A program made the position numbers and the translations under genes. From Mesorhizobium jarvisii (GTDB taxonomy: Bacteria; Pseudomonadota; Alphaproteobacteria; Rhizobiales; Rhizobiaceae), in NCBI RefSeq assembly GCF_003601985.1, contig NZ_QZXA01000010.1, positions 248,001-312,000 of the forward strand: 64,000 nucleotides of DNA, given 5' to 3'. Below, one piece after another: positions 24,884-34,250 of the stretch; position 1 is the stretch's first letter, and each line of letters begins with the position of its first letter. Under the pieces are notes generated by a model. It saw only the letters and a list, made by a program, of their open reading frames with translations. It did no database searches and was not told where the DNA came from.

Positions 24884-27684
24884 GCACCATCGGCCTGTGC
24901 ATGATTGTCAAGAACGAGACGAAGGTCATCCTGCAATGCCTCGCCAGCGTGCTCCCCCTTGTCGACTACGTGCTCATCGTCGACACGGGTTCCGAAGACG
25001 GCACGCAAGACCTGATACGCGGCTTCCTCGCCGATCACGGTGTCCAAGGCGCTGTCATTGACGAGCCGTGGCGGGACTTCGCGTACAACCGTACCTTCGC
25101 CCTTGAACGATTGCGTAAAGTCGAGACTGTCGACTATGCAATGATCATCGACGCGGACGATGTTCTGATCCGGGACGCCGACTTCGATCCGATCAGGTTC
25201 AAGTCGCAGATGGAACACGATTTATACGACGTCGAGGTGTTACATGGTGGCATTTCGTTTTATCGCCCGCAGATCTGCCGCAACCGGCTGCCGTTCGCCT
25301 TCAAGGGCGTTCTGCACGAATATCTCGAGGCCCCTCCTGGCCATCTCACGCGGGAGACCGCCAAGGGTTTTCGCGTGGCGACGGGGCGTGGCGGAGCACG
25401 CAGTCAAAACCCGCGAAAGTACCAGGACGACTCGGCCGTTCTTGAAAATGCGCTTGCAACGGAGACCGACCCCTTCCTTGTTTCGCGATACACCTTCTAT
25501 CTGGCACAGAGCTACAGGGATTCCGGCGAGCGTGAAAAATCACTGGCGACCTATCTGAAGCGTGCCGAGCTGGGTTTTTGGGACGAGGAGGTCTATGTCA
25601 GCCTGCTCGAGGCGGGCAACCTGATGGCTGCACTGGGGCGGCCATTCGAGGAGGTCGTTGCCGCCTTTGAGCGCGCGGCGCAGGTCGTCCCCGCCCGCGC
25701 GGAGGCTCTACACGCCGCGAGCCTCTATTGCCGCAACCAGGGCCGGAATGCGGAAGGAGCGGAATTTGCGCGTCGAGGGCTCGACCTTGTTCAACCCGCC
25801 GGACTTTTCATTCAGCCCTGGGTCTACGATTACGGAGTGCTCGACGAGTTTGCCGTCAATGCCTACTGGGCAGGCGCTTACCGGGAATCGCTCGACGCTT
25901 GTCTAAAATTGCTCGCCTCCGACAAATTGCCTGCTGAAATGACGAAGCGGGTGGTGGCCAACGCGCGCTTCGCCACCGGCAAGCTTCCGCTCAATGAGCC
26001 GCCGAAACTAGGGGCGTTCGGGACCGAGAGCTTGATCGACCAGCACAGGCTCGTCCGGCAGCGTTCGTTGCGGTCGCGCATCGAGGGCACGCCGCGCATC
26101 CTGGTGACAATCCTGGCAAAGCAGAAAGAGCCGGCACTGCCGCTGTACCTTGAGTGCATCGAGGCGCTCGACTACCCGAAGGCGTCGATCGTCCTGTACA
26201 TCAGGACAAACAACAACACCGACAGGACCGAGCACATACTGCGCGAATGGGTGGAGCGCGTTGGTCACCTCTATGCCGCGGTTGAATTCGATGCCTCCAA
26301 CGTGGCCGATAGAGTCGAGCAGTTTGGCGAACATGAATGGAACGAGACGCGCTTCAGGGTGCTTGGCCGAATCCGCAACATAAGTTTGCGGAAAACTCTC
26401 GAACACAGCTGCGATTTCTATTTCGTTGCCGACGTCGATAATTTCGTGCGACCGGCCACGCTACGCGAGCTTGTCGCGCTCGACGTGCCGATCGTCGCTC
26501 CCCTGCTTCGCTCCATCTCTCCCGGGCAATACTATTCGAACTACCACGCCGAAATCGACGCCAACGGCTACTATATGCAGTGCGATCAATATGGCTGGGT
26601 GCTCAACCGCCACGTGCGCGGCATTATCGAGATGCCGCTTGTGCACTGCACCTATCTTGTCCGCGCCGACGTACTGACCGAACTGACATACGAGGACGCC
26701 ACATCACGCTACGAGTATGTGATCTTTGCCGACAGCGCCCGCAAGGCCGGCATCGTCCAGTATATGGATAACCGACAAGTCTATGGCTACATAACCTTCG
26801 GCGATGGCCAATATTATGTGAGTGACGGGATCGAGCGCGCCCGAGCGCTGTTGCACGGTGCGGGCGACACGCCGGTATTCACTGCCGCCACGCCTCCGGG
26901 CGCCGTACCAATGCCAGATCGACATGTCGAGCCGAAGGATCCGCCGAAAATACACCTGATAAACCTCGACCGCAGCGTCGAGCGCTGGAGCAGGTATCAA
27001 AGCAATAACTGGCACCTAACGTACAATACGGTTCGTGTGTCGGCCGTTGACGGCACTTCTCTCGACAGGGAGGCGCTCATAAAGGAAGGTCTGATCACCA
27101 ATGATTGTGCGTACCCCCCGGGCACTTTGGGATGCGCTCTATCCCATATCGGCTTATGGAAGCTGGCGGTTTCAGAAAACAAGACGATAACTATTTTTGA
27201 AGACGACGTTCGAGCATCGTTTCGATTTGTGGAGGAATCCGCCAATATACTATCTCAAGCACCGGAAAGCTGGGATTTGATACAGTGGGGATATATATAC
27301 GATCCGTTGTTTCTTTGGGTAAATCTCGGCTTCTCCAAAGCCAAGTTGGAATTTTATGATCGTCGATATAATAATAACCCCACCTTGTTTCAGGCCGAGA
27401 AATTTTCTCGATCCCTCATCAAGGTAGAGCACTCATTTGGGACTCAGGCTTACACAGTCACACCACGAGGCGCGCGAATACTTCTGGAAAAGTGTCTGCC
27501 GCTACGAAGCAGACAAATTCCCTTTTCTGGAACTGCCGTCATCCTTGATGACACGGGTATCGATTGCGCGATGTGTGCGGCATATGGCTCGATGCAAGCT
27601 TACGTTTGCATGCCACCACTCGTCATTCACGATACCGAACCGCCGTCAGACCGGGCAGACACAGATCACCGAGAGCCGAGCTAG
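24880..27684 (+). CDS. Multidomain glycosyltransferase: GT2 + procollagen-galactosyltransferase-like + GT25
   Basis: 934-aa cytoplasmic protein. Residues 1-170 are a GT2 domain (CMIVKNETKVILQCL, VDTGSEDGTQD, IIDADDVLI) followed by a helical, TPR-like stretch (about 180-390). Residues about 404-660 (PRILVTILAKQKEPALPLYL, FVADVDNFV, IVAPLL, MPLVHCTYLVRADVL, QVYGYI) resemble the N-terminal GT domain of animal procollagen galactosyltransferases. Residues about 686-920 are a GT25 domain (IHLINLDRSVERW, GCALSHIGLWKLA, FEDDVR). The COLGALT-like order beside collagen-like genes suggests it glycosylates those proteins, perhaps on Thr or Lys at Y positions. That assignment is inference; capsule or LPS glycan synthesis is the alternative. 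Confidence 0.85.
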   Translation: MSTIGLCMIVKNETKVILQCLASVLPLVDYVLIVDTGSEDGTQDLIRGFLADHGVQGAVIDEPWRDFAYNRTFALERLRKVETVDYAMIIDADDVLIRDADFDPIRFKSQMEHDLYDVEVLHGGISFYRPQICRNRLPFAFKGVLHEYLEAPPGHLTRETAKGFRVATGRGGARSQNPRKYQDDSAVLENALATETDPFLVSRYTFYLAQSYRDSGEREKSLATYLKRAELGFWDEEVYVSLLEAGNLMAALGRPFEEVVAAFERAAQVVPARAEALHAASLYCRNQGRNAEGAEFARRGLDLVQPAGLFIQPWVYDYGVLDEFAVNAYWAGAYRESLDACLKLLASDKLPAEMTKRVVANARFATGKLPLNEPPKLGAFGTESLIDQHRLVRQRSLRSRIEGTPRILVTILAKQKEPALPLYLECIEALDYPKASIVLYIRTNNNTDRTEHILREWVERVGHLYAAVEFDASNVADRVEQFGEHEWNETRFRVLGRIRNISLRKTLEHSCDFYFVADVDNFVRPATLRELVALDVPIVAPLLRSISPGQYYSNYHAEIDANGYYMQCDQYGWVLNRHVRGIIEMPLVHCTYLVRADVLTELTYEDATSRYEYVIFADSARKAGIVQYMDNRQVYGYITFGDGQYYVSDGIERARALLHGAGDTPVFTAATPPGAVPMPDRHVEPKDPPKIHLINLDRSVERWSRYQSNNWHLTYNTVRVSAVDGTSLDREALIKEGLITNDCAYPPGTLGCALSHIGLWKLAVSENKTITIFEDDVRASFRFVEESANILSQAPESWDLIQWGYIYDPLFLWVNLGFSKAKLEFYDRRYNNNPTLFQAEKFSRSLIKVEHSFGTQAYTVTPRGARILLEKCLPLRSRQIPFSGTAVILDDTGIDCAMCAAYGSMQAYVCMPPLVIHDTEPPSDRADTDHREPS

Positions 27685-27835
27685 TTTGTCATGGAAGCAC
27701 AACAGACAGCATTGGCTCGACGCGCGCACGTGCAAGGGAAGGTGAAGATACTGACAAAGCCCGCCTACGGGGCGTTGGGATCTTGATGTTGTCGCGCGCC
27801 AATGTCGATGCGACGAGTAACATGAGGTGCACTCG

Positions 27836-28447
27836 ATGACGCAAAGCACGCCCGATGAATCCCGCGAAGCGTTCGCGCGCATTTACCAAAGCAACGAGTG
27901 GGGCTCCGAGGAATCGCGCTCCGGACTCGGTTCAGCATACGCAACGACGCATCGTGTCCGAACCGTACTGCCGATGCTTTTGCGCGCACTGGATGTGAAC
28001 TCCATGCTCGATGCGCCCTGCGGTGACTTCAACTGGATGCGCTTCGTTGACTTGGGCAAAACGCACTACATTGGCTGCGATATCGTGCCTGAGGTCATCG
28101 AAACGAACGGCATGCGATATGCGGATCGCGAATTTCACGCGCTTGATCTTGCTGCTGAGCCACTGCCGAACGTTGACCTCATTTTTTCACGCGACTGTCT
28201 GCAGCATCTGACCGAGCCCGATATTTGGCGCGTGCTACGCAACTTCAAGAAGTCCGGCGCGCGCTGGCTGTTCACCTCAAGCCATTCGACCTCGGCACAG
28301 GACATTGCGCGGGAAACGGGCGGATTCGGATTTCTCAACTTACAGCAACCGCCATTCTCATTGCCCCTACCACTCCTAGTCATGCCGGAGGAACACTACG
28401 CATCGAAGGCGATGTGTCTGTGGGACATGGCGCAAATCGGTGCATGA
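27836..28447 (+). CDS. Class I SAM-dependent methyltransferase
   Basis: 203-aa protein from the ATG preceded by GAGG (an upstream in-frame GTG is less likely). The Rossmann SAM site is visible as SMLDAPCGDFNWM, followed by YIGCDIVPEVIETN and the post-motif region DLIFSRDCLQHL. The pattern CDIVPEVIE recurs in the C-terminal domain of the 783-aa gene that follows, so the two methyltransferases are related. It lies 151 bases after the collagen-galactosyltransferase-like gene in the same direction. It probably methylates a sugar of the same glycan; acceptor unknown. Confidence 0.82.
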   Translation: MTQSTPDESREAFARIYQSNEWGSEESRSGLGSAYATTHRVRTVLPMLLRALDVNSMLDAPCGDFNWMRFVDLGKTHYIGCDIVPEVIETNGMRYADREFHALDLAAEPLPNVDLIFSRDCLQHLTEPDIWRVLRNFKKSGARWLFTSSHSTSAQDIARETGGFGFLNLQQPPFSLPLPLLVMPEEHYASKAMCLWDMAQIGA

Positions 28448-28536
28448 GAAACCCATTGCAATCACCGGTTCAAATGCTCGTCACCGGTGCGAAAGCAACT
28501 TAGTTCGCTGGTCGTGGGTTACGGTGCGGCCCTGCG

Positions 28537-30888
28537 ATGCGCGCCAAAGGCAAAACAAAGTTTGTGCAGGAGTTCCTCCAGATGCCGCCGCCAGCCGATA
28601 GAACCGTCCACCTAACAAAAGACGACATAATTCTGCTCGCTTGCAAGCATTTCCCGTATCTCATCACGCACCAAAAGGTGAGGCGAGAATTTAGAAACCA
28701 ATTGACTGGCCCTGCAATGCCGATAACGGAGACGGTCCTGTTCTCCGGCCACCGACTAGACCGCGTGAGTTTCTTCTGGTCATCGCGACCGCTGGGTGAA
28801 TTCGGGCACATTGCTTTGCGATCGGCACTTTCTCATGGTCACCCGACTTACCTTTATACGTATGACGACCGTTCCCAGTTGCGTCAGGTCGTCCCGGATG
28901 GCGTCCACCTTGTAGATGCGCGCGAGGTGCTCCCGCCGAGGCTCTACGAGGAATGCCTCGCCAAGCGAGAGATACATGCGTTCAGTGATATTTTTCGATA
29001 CGCCCTGCTGTATGAGCAGGGTGGCTGGTGGCTTGACACCGACATCGTCCTACTCAAGCCGCTTGATTTCATTTCCGATCACGTTTTCTCGACACAGTGG
29101 TTTGGCCTGGAGGGCGGCCACGCCTGTGTTAACGATGTGATGAGGGCTCCGAGCGGCTCCAAGCATATGCGACATCTCTACGAGAAGGCCTTGGCGGGAT
29201 GGAATTCAGGCCATCGGCTCGAATTCGGTGCGCTCGGGCCGTCCTTACTAACCGAATACCTACTGTCAGCAGAGGGAACGGATTTGATCCCTTGTGTACT
29301 TTCGCCCACGTATTTCAATTCGATCGATTGGACCGAAGTCGATCTTTTCACCTCTGAAAACGGCGAAGCTTTTACCCTCCTCGCGGACCCGAGAGTCACT
29401 GGTGTGCATTTATGGACCAAGTCTTGGCGCGATAGAGGTTTGACCCCGGATGCCGCCCTGCCGAGCAGCGTCTTCCGTCACCTGACACGATTGTTCGAAA
29501 GTATTAATCTTTGGACCGATTTTACGACTGCCCACACGAGCTTTGAGTTGCGAGAGAAGCGCTCGTCGTCTGGCTACGAACGAATTTATTTCGATCTTCT
29601 GCGCGCACGATCGTTCGAAAAGCTCAACATCCTTGAAATTGGAACGTTCTGCGACGGGCAAGCGGGCTCTGACCAGGATCAGCTAGCCAGCACCAAGACA
29701 TTGCTCGACTTCTTTCCGAACGCGATAGTGTCTTCGGTTCATCGACATAAAATTCGATACGAGCACCCTCGCGCAAGACGCTATTCTGTCGACCAACTCA
29801 CCAGTGACGCCCTGGCTGGCTTTGTAGATGACCAAGTTGCAGGGATTGACGTGGTCCTGGACTATGGGACTTACCCAAGCAGCGAGAGACAGCTCGCACT
29901 CGGCATGTTGTACCCAGCTTTGAACCCGCACGGACTATATATTCTGGAAGAACTCCAGCAATCGGCTCCGGTCGATCACCGTAGCTTGGGGCACTACATT
30001 CGCAAGCTTCACGAGGAAGGGAGTTTCAACTCACACGTGCTCTCAGTTGAAGCCAATGCCTACATTTCACACAAAACTGCGTCTGTGCGCATTTATGACA
30101 ACTTCGAGCGCTTGCTTGCTGACAATGTTCACGGGGAACTTGGTGTTCTCAGAAAGATAGGCGATGAAGACCGCACGTTTTCGCGCGTTCGTCCCGCCGG
30201 GCAGTCGCACTGGAGGACTCGCGATGCCACTAGAAGACTTGCTTTTCAGGAAGTTTACGCAAGAGGGCTTTGGGGCAGTGACAAGGAGGGCCGATTTTTC
30301 TCGGGCATCGGGTCGCGCGGCCCAACCGCTGATGCCTATCTCGACGCGCTCTGCCAAATCCTGAGGGAAACCGTCGCAGAAATAGGGCGGCCAATTACGG
30401 TCGTGGACCTCGGATGTGGTGATTTTGCCATAGGCCGAGAACTTCTTTCGCGCATGCCTGAGTTGTCTTACGTAGGGTGCGATATTGTACCTGAACTGAT
30501 TGAACACAATCGCGATCTATTCGGGGGGGGGCGAGTATCATTTCTTGAAGTCGATATAGTCGAGGATCCATTGCCTCCAGGGGATGTCTGTCTACTACGG
30601 CAAGTGCTGCAACATCTGCCTAACCATGACGTCGATACTATCCTGCATAAGCTTAGATATCGCTACGTATACATCACCGAAAGCCAACCGCTAGAACATT
30701 TCGGACCGGTCAATCCTGACAAGCCTGCCGGCTGGGACGTGCGTTTCGACTGGCGAGTTGGCCGTGGACGTGGGCTAGAGCTTGACCAGCCACCGTTTTC
30801 TCGAGAACTGAAGGAACTCTGGCGTACAAATAATACGACCGGGAAAGAAACCTTGATAACCTATCAGTTGCTTGGGAACGTGAGCTGA
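28537..30888 (+). CDS. Glycosyltransferase (sugar-binding DXD type) fused to methyltransferase domains
   Basis: 783 aa as drawn; the start is uncertain and an ATG at 28717 (MPITETVLFSG) fits the family better. Residues about 60-310 form a DXD-type glycosyltransferase like those adding capsule or glycolipid sugars (SFFWSSRPLGEFGHIAL, FSDIFRYALLYEQGGWWLDTD, where D-T-D is the metal site). Residues about 355-540 resemble a class I methyltransferase (LNILEIGTFCDGQAG, VVLDYGTYPSS, GLYILEEL). Residues about 590-780 are a second one (VVDLGCGDFAIGREL, YVGCDIVPELIEHN, LLRQVLQHLP). The last gene of the glycan cassette, with lower GC than the core genes. A protein that both adds and methylates a sugar is inferred. 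Confidence 0.8.
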   Translation: MRAKGKTKFVQEFLQMPPPADRTVHLTKDDIILLACKHFPYLITHQKVRREFRNQLTGPAMPITETVLFSGHRLDRVSFFWSSRPLGEFGHIALRSALSHGHPTYLYTYDDRSQLRQVVPDGVHLVDAREVLPPRLYEECLAKREIHAFSDIFRYALLYEQGGWWLDTDIVLLKPLDFISDHVFSTQWFGLEGGHACVNDVMRAPSGSKHMRHLYEKALAGWNSGHRLEFGALGPSLLTEYLLSAEGTDLIPCVLSPTYFNSIDWTEVDLFTSENGEAFTLLADPRVTGVHLWTKSWRDRGLTPDAALPSSVFRHLTRLFESINLWTDFTTAHTSFELREKRSSSGYERIYFDLLRARSFEKLNILEIGTFCDGQAGSDQDQLASTKTLLDFFPNAIVSSVHRHKIRYEHPRARRYSVDQLTSDALAGFVDDQVAGIDVVLDYGTYPSSERQLALGMLYPALNPHGLYILEELQQSAPVDHRSLGHYIRKLHEEGSFNSHVLSVEANAYISHKTASVRIYDNFERLLADNVHGELGVLRKIGDEDRTFSRVRPAGQSHWRTRDATRRLAFQEVYARGLWGSDKEGRFFSGIGSRGPTADAYLDALCQILRETVAEIGRPITVVDLGCGDFAIGRELLSRMPELSYVGCDIVPELIEHNRDLFGGGRVSFLEVDIVEDPLPPGDVCLLRQVLQHLPNHDVDTILHKLRYRYVYITESQPLEHFGPVNPDKPAGWDVRFDWRVGRGRGLELDQPPFSRELKELWRTNNTTGKETLITYQLLGNVS

Positions 30889-31104
30889 CGCTATATATCC
30901 AGGTGGTTCGGCGAGTTCGTGGCATGGATTCAAAGCTTGTTTGATTAGCGTGGTTCAATCCAAGAGGAATCACTTTTTCCCCGCAGCCCGTAAGAAACTG
31001 GCAACTGCGGCAATTTTGTTGCGCTTTTTGCTCAAGTTGAAGACTCATCACATGGCAACGTCGAACCTAGGGACAATTCGAACGCCAATCACGGGCAAAA
31101 TACC

Positions 31105-32025
31105 TTGATAATAAGGCGAGAATTTTCAAAACTACTCATAGTGTTTGCGGCCGTCGGCTTGGTGCCTACACTCGTCGTGGAACGGAGTGCCTCTCAGAAG
31201 AGTTCTGGAGAGATGAAGCCTGGCTTACCCACCGACCATCCGACGACGTCCCTACTCACCGCGCCCATCGAGCTTGCCGGCGACTGGGGCCGCATGCTTG
31301 AGGGCGCGGCTGATCAGGTCGTCGAGCGCATGCGGCATGCCTGCCTCGATGGCGTCCGCCTTGTCTCCGACCGCCAGCCGACGCGGCTGCGTGTCGACGA
31401 ACACACTTCTGGCACGCCGGCCATCTGGCTGCATCCGGACGGCACCAGCATGGCCTGGATCATCGTGGACATCGGCGAGCGGGACTGGTCAAAGCTCGCC
31501 TACCAGTTCGGCCACGAGCTCGGCCATGTGCTCTGCAACAGCTGGCAGCCGGACGCCAAGCCGGCGCCGCCCTGCCAATGGCTCGAGGAAGCCATGGTGG
31601 AGGCCCACTCGCTGCGCGGGCTTGGGCGTCTGGCGAGAAGCTGGAAGCAGAACCCGCCCTTCGCCGGCGACAACGCCTTCGGCGATGCCATCGCCCGATA
31701 CCGCCAGGATTTCATCGACCGCTATACGGCTCTCGCAGTTAGCCAGGGGCTCACCCGCGACGCCGCGGCATGGTTCACCGATCATCGCGGCGAGATCGAA
31801 ATGCCCGCCCTTAATCCGTTCGCCCAGGCTATGTCGCTGACCATCCTCGCCGAATACGACCGCGCGCCGGACTGCCTCGAGGCGCTAGGGGCACTCAACC
31901 GCTGGCCCGGCCGCAGCGGCCTGGCCATTGGTGAATATCTGCGGCAATGGGAGACGAGCTGCGCCGAGCTACAGGCCTCGCCCAGATTACCGGTCCGCCT
32001 GCGCGAGCTGTTGCGCATCGTCTGA
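31105..32025 (+). CDS. Putative exported zinc metallopeptidase-like protein
   Basis: 306 aa from a TTG; start uncertain. Residues 9-25 are hydrophobic (KLLIVFAAVGLVPTLVV), consistent with a signal peptide or anchor. A zincin motif HELGH sits near residue 138, and an EEAMVEAHS helix some 25 residues on could supply the third ligand of a gluzincin. The rest gives no family I can name. It stands alone after the glycan cassette, 216 bases downstream. A role in processing surface proteins is possible but unsupported beyond position. Confidence 0.6.
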   Translation: MIIRREFSKLLIVFAAVGLVPTLVVERSASQKSSGEMKPGLPTDHPTTSLLTAPIELAGDWGRMLEGAADQVVERMRHACLDGVRLVSDRQPTRLRVDEHTSGTPAIWLHPDGTSMAWIIVDIGERDWSKLAYQFGHELGHVLCNSWQPDAKPAPPCQWLEEAMVEAHSLRGLGRLARSWKQNPPFAGDNAFGDAIARYRQDFIDRYTALAVSQGLTRDAAAWFTDHRGEIEMPALNPFAQAMSLTILAEYDRAPDCLEALGALNRWPGRSGLAIGEYLRQWETSCAELQASPRLPVRLRELLRIV

Positions 32026-32284
32026 TCAGCAGCATACCCGCCACCCGTGATCTCCGGAAACCGCGCGGAACCAGCAGGAGGCAAAGGCTTCGCGACGATC
32101 GAAAAAGCTCGTGCCGAGCTCGCTTCCACAGCCCGCCTCGGACTGGGGCAAAACTGTCTGGGGCGGGCTTCGGTTCAGCCTTGCCCCCAAAGCGAGCATG
32201 GGCTTAATATTCGCTTGCGCTAATATAAAACTGACGTAACGTCACTCCCAGCATCTTGGGGATGCGCAACCGTGGGGAATTACG

Positions 32285-32527
32285 ATGAGAGTGGTTATAG
32301 TTTGCGCGGCACTCGTGATCGCTGCGACTGGAGTCGCCGTTGCCAAGGAGAAGAAGGTGGCCGTCAGTGATGCTACGGCCCTTTGCTCTACCAAGCATTC
32401 GAGCAAGAGGCCGAGGCCAGAGCTTGACTGCAACTTGACCGGAACAGCGAAATTGCCGGACGGAGCAAAGCCGGATAAGCCGCACCTGGGATATGATACC
32501 AACCCGTGGATTATAACTGGCCCTTAG
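32285..32527 (+). CDS. Small secreted protein
   Basis: 80 aa with a clear Sec signal peptide (MRVVIVCAALVIAATGVAVA, cleavage expected near AVA-KE) and a mature part of about 60 residues with two cysteines (ALCSTKH, ELDCNL) that could form one disulfide. No family recognised. It is preceded by GGGGAATTACG and flanked by poorly coding DNA. Confidence 0.6.
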   Translation: MRVVIVCAALVIAATGVAVAKEKKVAVSDATALCSTKHSSKRPRPELDCNLTGTAKLPDGAKPDKPHLGYDTNPWIITGP

Positions 32528-32928
32528 GGCCGGTTGACCCAGGCACCGGCTGTCGGTGCGGCGGCAAAGGCTGGTGGAGGGGCTCGACGGTCCGCGCCTC
32601 CAGGCGACCGCAGTTGATAACTGCATCATCGCCCTTGTGCGCTCGATCGAGTAGAGGAATATAATCCTCCATTGCGGCGACCGCCAAATGGAGATCGCCA
32701 ATGGCGGGAGCCACATCTTCCAAGCAGCTATCTCAGGCTGAATGGAGTGCTTGGTGGCGGCGGCGGAAGCGCTCCACAAGAACATCGTGAGGCGGCTTAT
32801 ATCCCCACAACCAGCGAGCACTTCCGAGCTCTCCAAAGGACGCATGAGGCGCTGTTTAAGACGGTAAAGGATGTCACCGGCGACGATCCGCCGCTCATTC
32901 AAAGGAATGGGGCAGGTTTCTTTGCCTC

Positions 32929-33102
32929 CTAGGCCTTTTGTTTTGCGGCCCTGTACTCAGCTTCCCAAGGCAACGCGTCGAAGTCTGGCTTGTAGCCGCC
33001 GGCTCTGTAGGCGTCCCGGCTGATGTAACTAGCCTTGGCCCGCTCTACAATGCAGGCAAATGGCGGAATTCCAGGGCACCGGTAAAGGCCTACTGCTTCC
33101 AT
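32929..33102 (-). CDS. Small hypothetical protein (57 aa)
   Basis: 57-aa frame on the minus strand starting MEAVGLYRCPG after a strong ribosome site (GGAGG, 6 bases before ATG) and ending with TAG. Composition is protein-like, with aromatic residues well spread (FACIVERAKASYI, GGYKPDFDALPWEAEYRAA). No known domain. It lies in the degraded accessory strip upstream of dusA and may belong to a former mobile element. Confidence 0.5.
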   Translation of the reverse strand: MEAVGLYRCPGIPPFACIVERAKASYISRDAYRAGGYKPDFDALPWEAEYRAAKQKA

Positions 33103-33610
33103 GAGGGTCCTCCATATACGGCCCGGCGCCTATAAGTTGGGATGTGAATAGGAACCGGGCCTAACCGACGGGCTGTTTGTGAGCACGGCGCCGCCGGCTG
33201 GTCGACGTATGCGCCAATGTAAATATGCGCGAAGCATGCATATGAAGGACGGGAGGGCCGTTGATGCCCGACAAGCCTGCAATGACCTACTGGTCAACGT
33301 CTTCGACAGGCGCACTGGAGCACCGCTGTTCACCACCAAAGACAAGCAGAAGGCGCTCGATATGGCGTTATCGTCCCATTTCGGGACAGGGGCGCTGGGC
33401 ATCGATCTTGCGTTGGACCGGGGGCACCGGGTGATCCCGGGCCCTGATCACGCTCCTGATCGGGTAGCAGGCTCGCCGGGCTAGAGGTGGCAGGGGTCTT
33501 CGCCCGGCGAGTTGTTGCTACGTCATCCGATCGTTGCGCTGGCTAATTTCCGTTGGAGGTTGCCCGGAATGGTGTCCGCCGGACGGTCCGCTTCTCAGGT
33601 CCGCCGCACC

Positions 33611-33850
33611 TCACGCACACGGATCGTCGACTTCCTTATCGTCGGCCATCCGCTCGCGCCTGGCGATTGTGAAAGCGAATACTCGCCCATCATTTTCGTC
33701 AGTCACGCGGACCCAATCTTTCTCCCATTTTTGGGAGATTGATCTGCGCGAATTCATGATCAATGCAGCCGCGTCTGGACTACATGCTTCGACCGCCCTC
33801 GATCTAATAATTCGATCGAGGCGCATCTCTGCGACATCGTAAATTGGCAT
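33611..33850 (-). CDS. Hypothetical protein (79 aa)
   Basis: 79 aa from ATG (MPIYDVAEMRLDRIIRSR) with GGGGGCG upstream. The C-terminal part is charged and plausible as protein (KWEKDWVRVTDENDGRVFAF). No family recognised. It sits in the low-density strip between the glycan cassette and the integrase remnant. Confidence 0.4.
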   Translation of the reverse strand: MPIYDVAEMRLDRIIRSRAVEACSPDAAALIMNSRRSISQKWEKDWVRVTDENDGRVFAFTIARRERMADDKEVDDPCA

Positions 33851-33969
33851 AGTACGCCCCCAACAACCCACACTTCCCCAATAGCAGTATTGCTCAGTAT
33901 AGAAACGGCCGCAAGTGGTGGGCGTTGGACCCGCAAACGTGCGAAATCTTGCTTACGCCAAGGAGCTGG

Positions 33970-34250
33970 GCGCGAAAGGTTTGGGTTTGCCGGATGCGGC
34001 CTTGGAGCGGCGAGGGGACTTGCCTATATCGCACATGTCGTCGATATGAAGGCCGATGAGTTCGCCGAAAGGCTTTTTTGGGCGCTGTGCGGGACTTGGT
34101 CGGCGTCTCACCGCGATCGACTTGGCACACGGTTTCGGTTGCCCAGCGCCGTGCGGCGTCGGGGCGCAGGAGGGTCTCGCTGACGTAGCGACCTTTGCGA
34201 CGGACTTGGACACGCCAGGAACCGGACGAGAGTTTAGTGTAGGTGGCCAT
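33970..34250 (-). pseudogene. Tyrosine-type phage integrase remnant (frameshifted and truncated)
   Basis: The frame opens with TYTKLSSGSWRVQVRRKGRYV...ARRWATE...DRGETPTKSRTA, the N-terminus of a phage/island integrase. It continues in another frame as FGELIGLHIDDMCDIGKSPRRSKAA after a run of six T (34074-34079). Homology then stops, so the catalytic domain is absent. It lies 114 bases from the dusA start, transcribed away from it. dusA is an established integration site for islands whose integrase sits beside it, so this is probably the scar of such an element. Confidence 0.75.

Noticed and set aside
32204..32902. 232-codon minus frame
   Set aside because: It runs antisense through the small secreted-protein gene and has shadow-like composition (many Arg, Ser, Trp) without domain signals.
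33179..33484. 101-codon plus frame and the opposing 90-codon minus frame (33130-33402)
   Set aside because: They mirror each other, lack convincing ribosome sites and show no known pattern; coding remains possible but unsupported.
33571..33650. Possible attL copy of the dusA core (GGACGGTCCG-like words)
   Set aside because: Only about ten bases match, far short of the dusA core; no second attachment site could be shown in the window.
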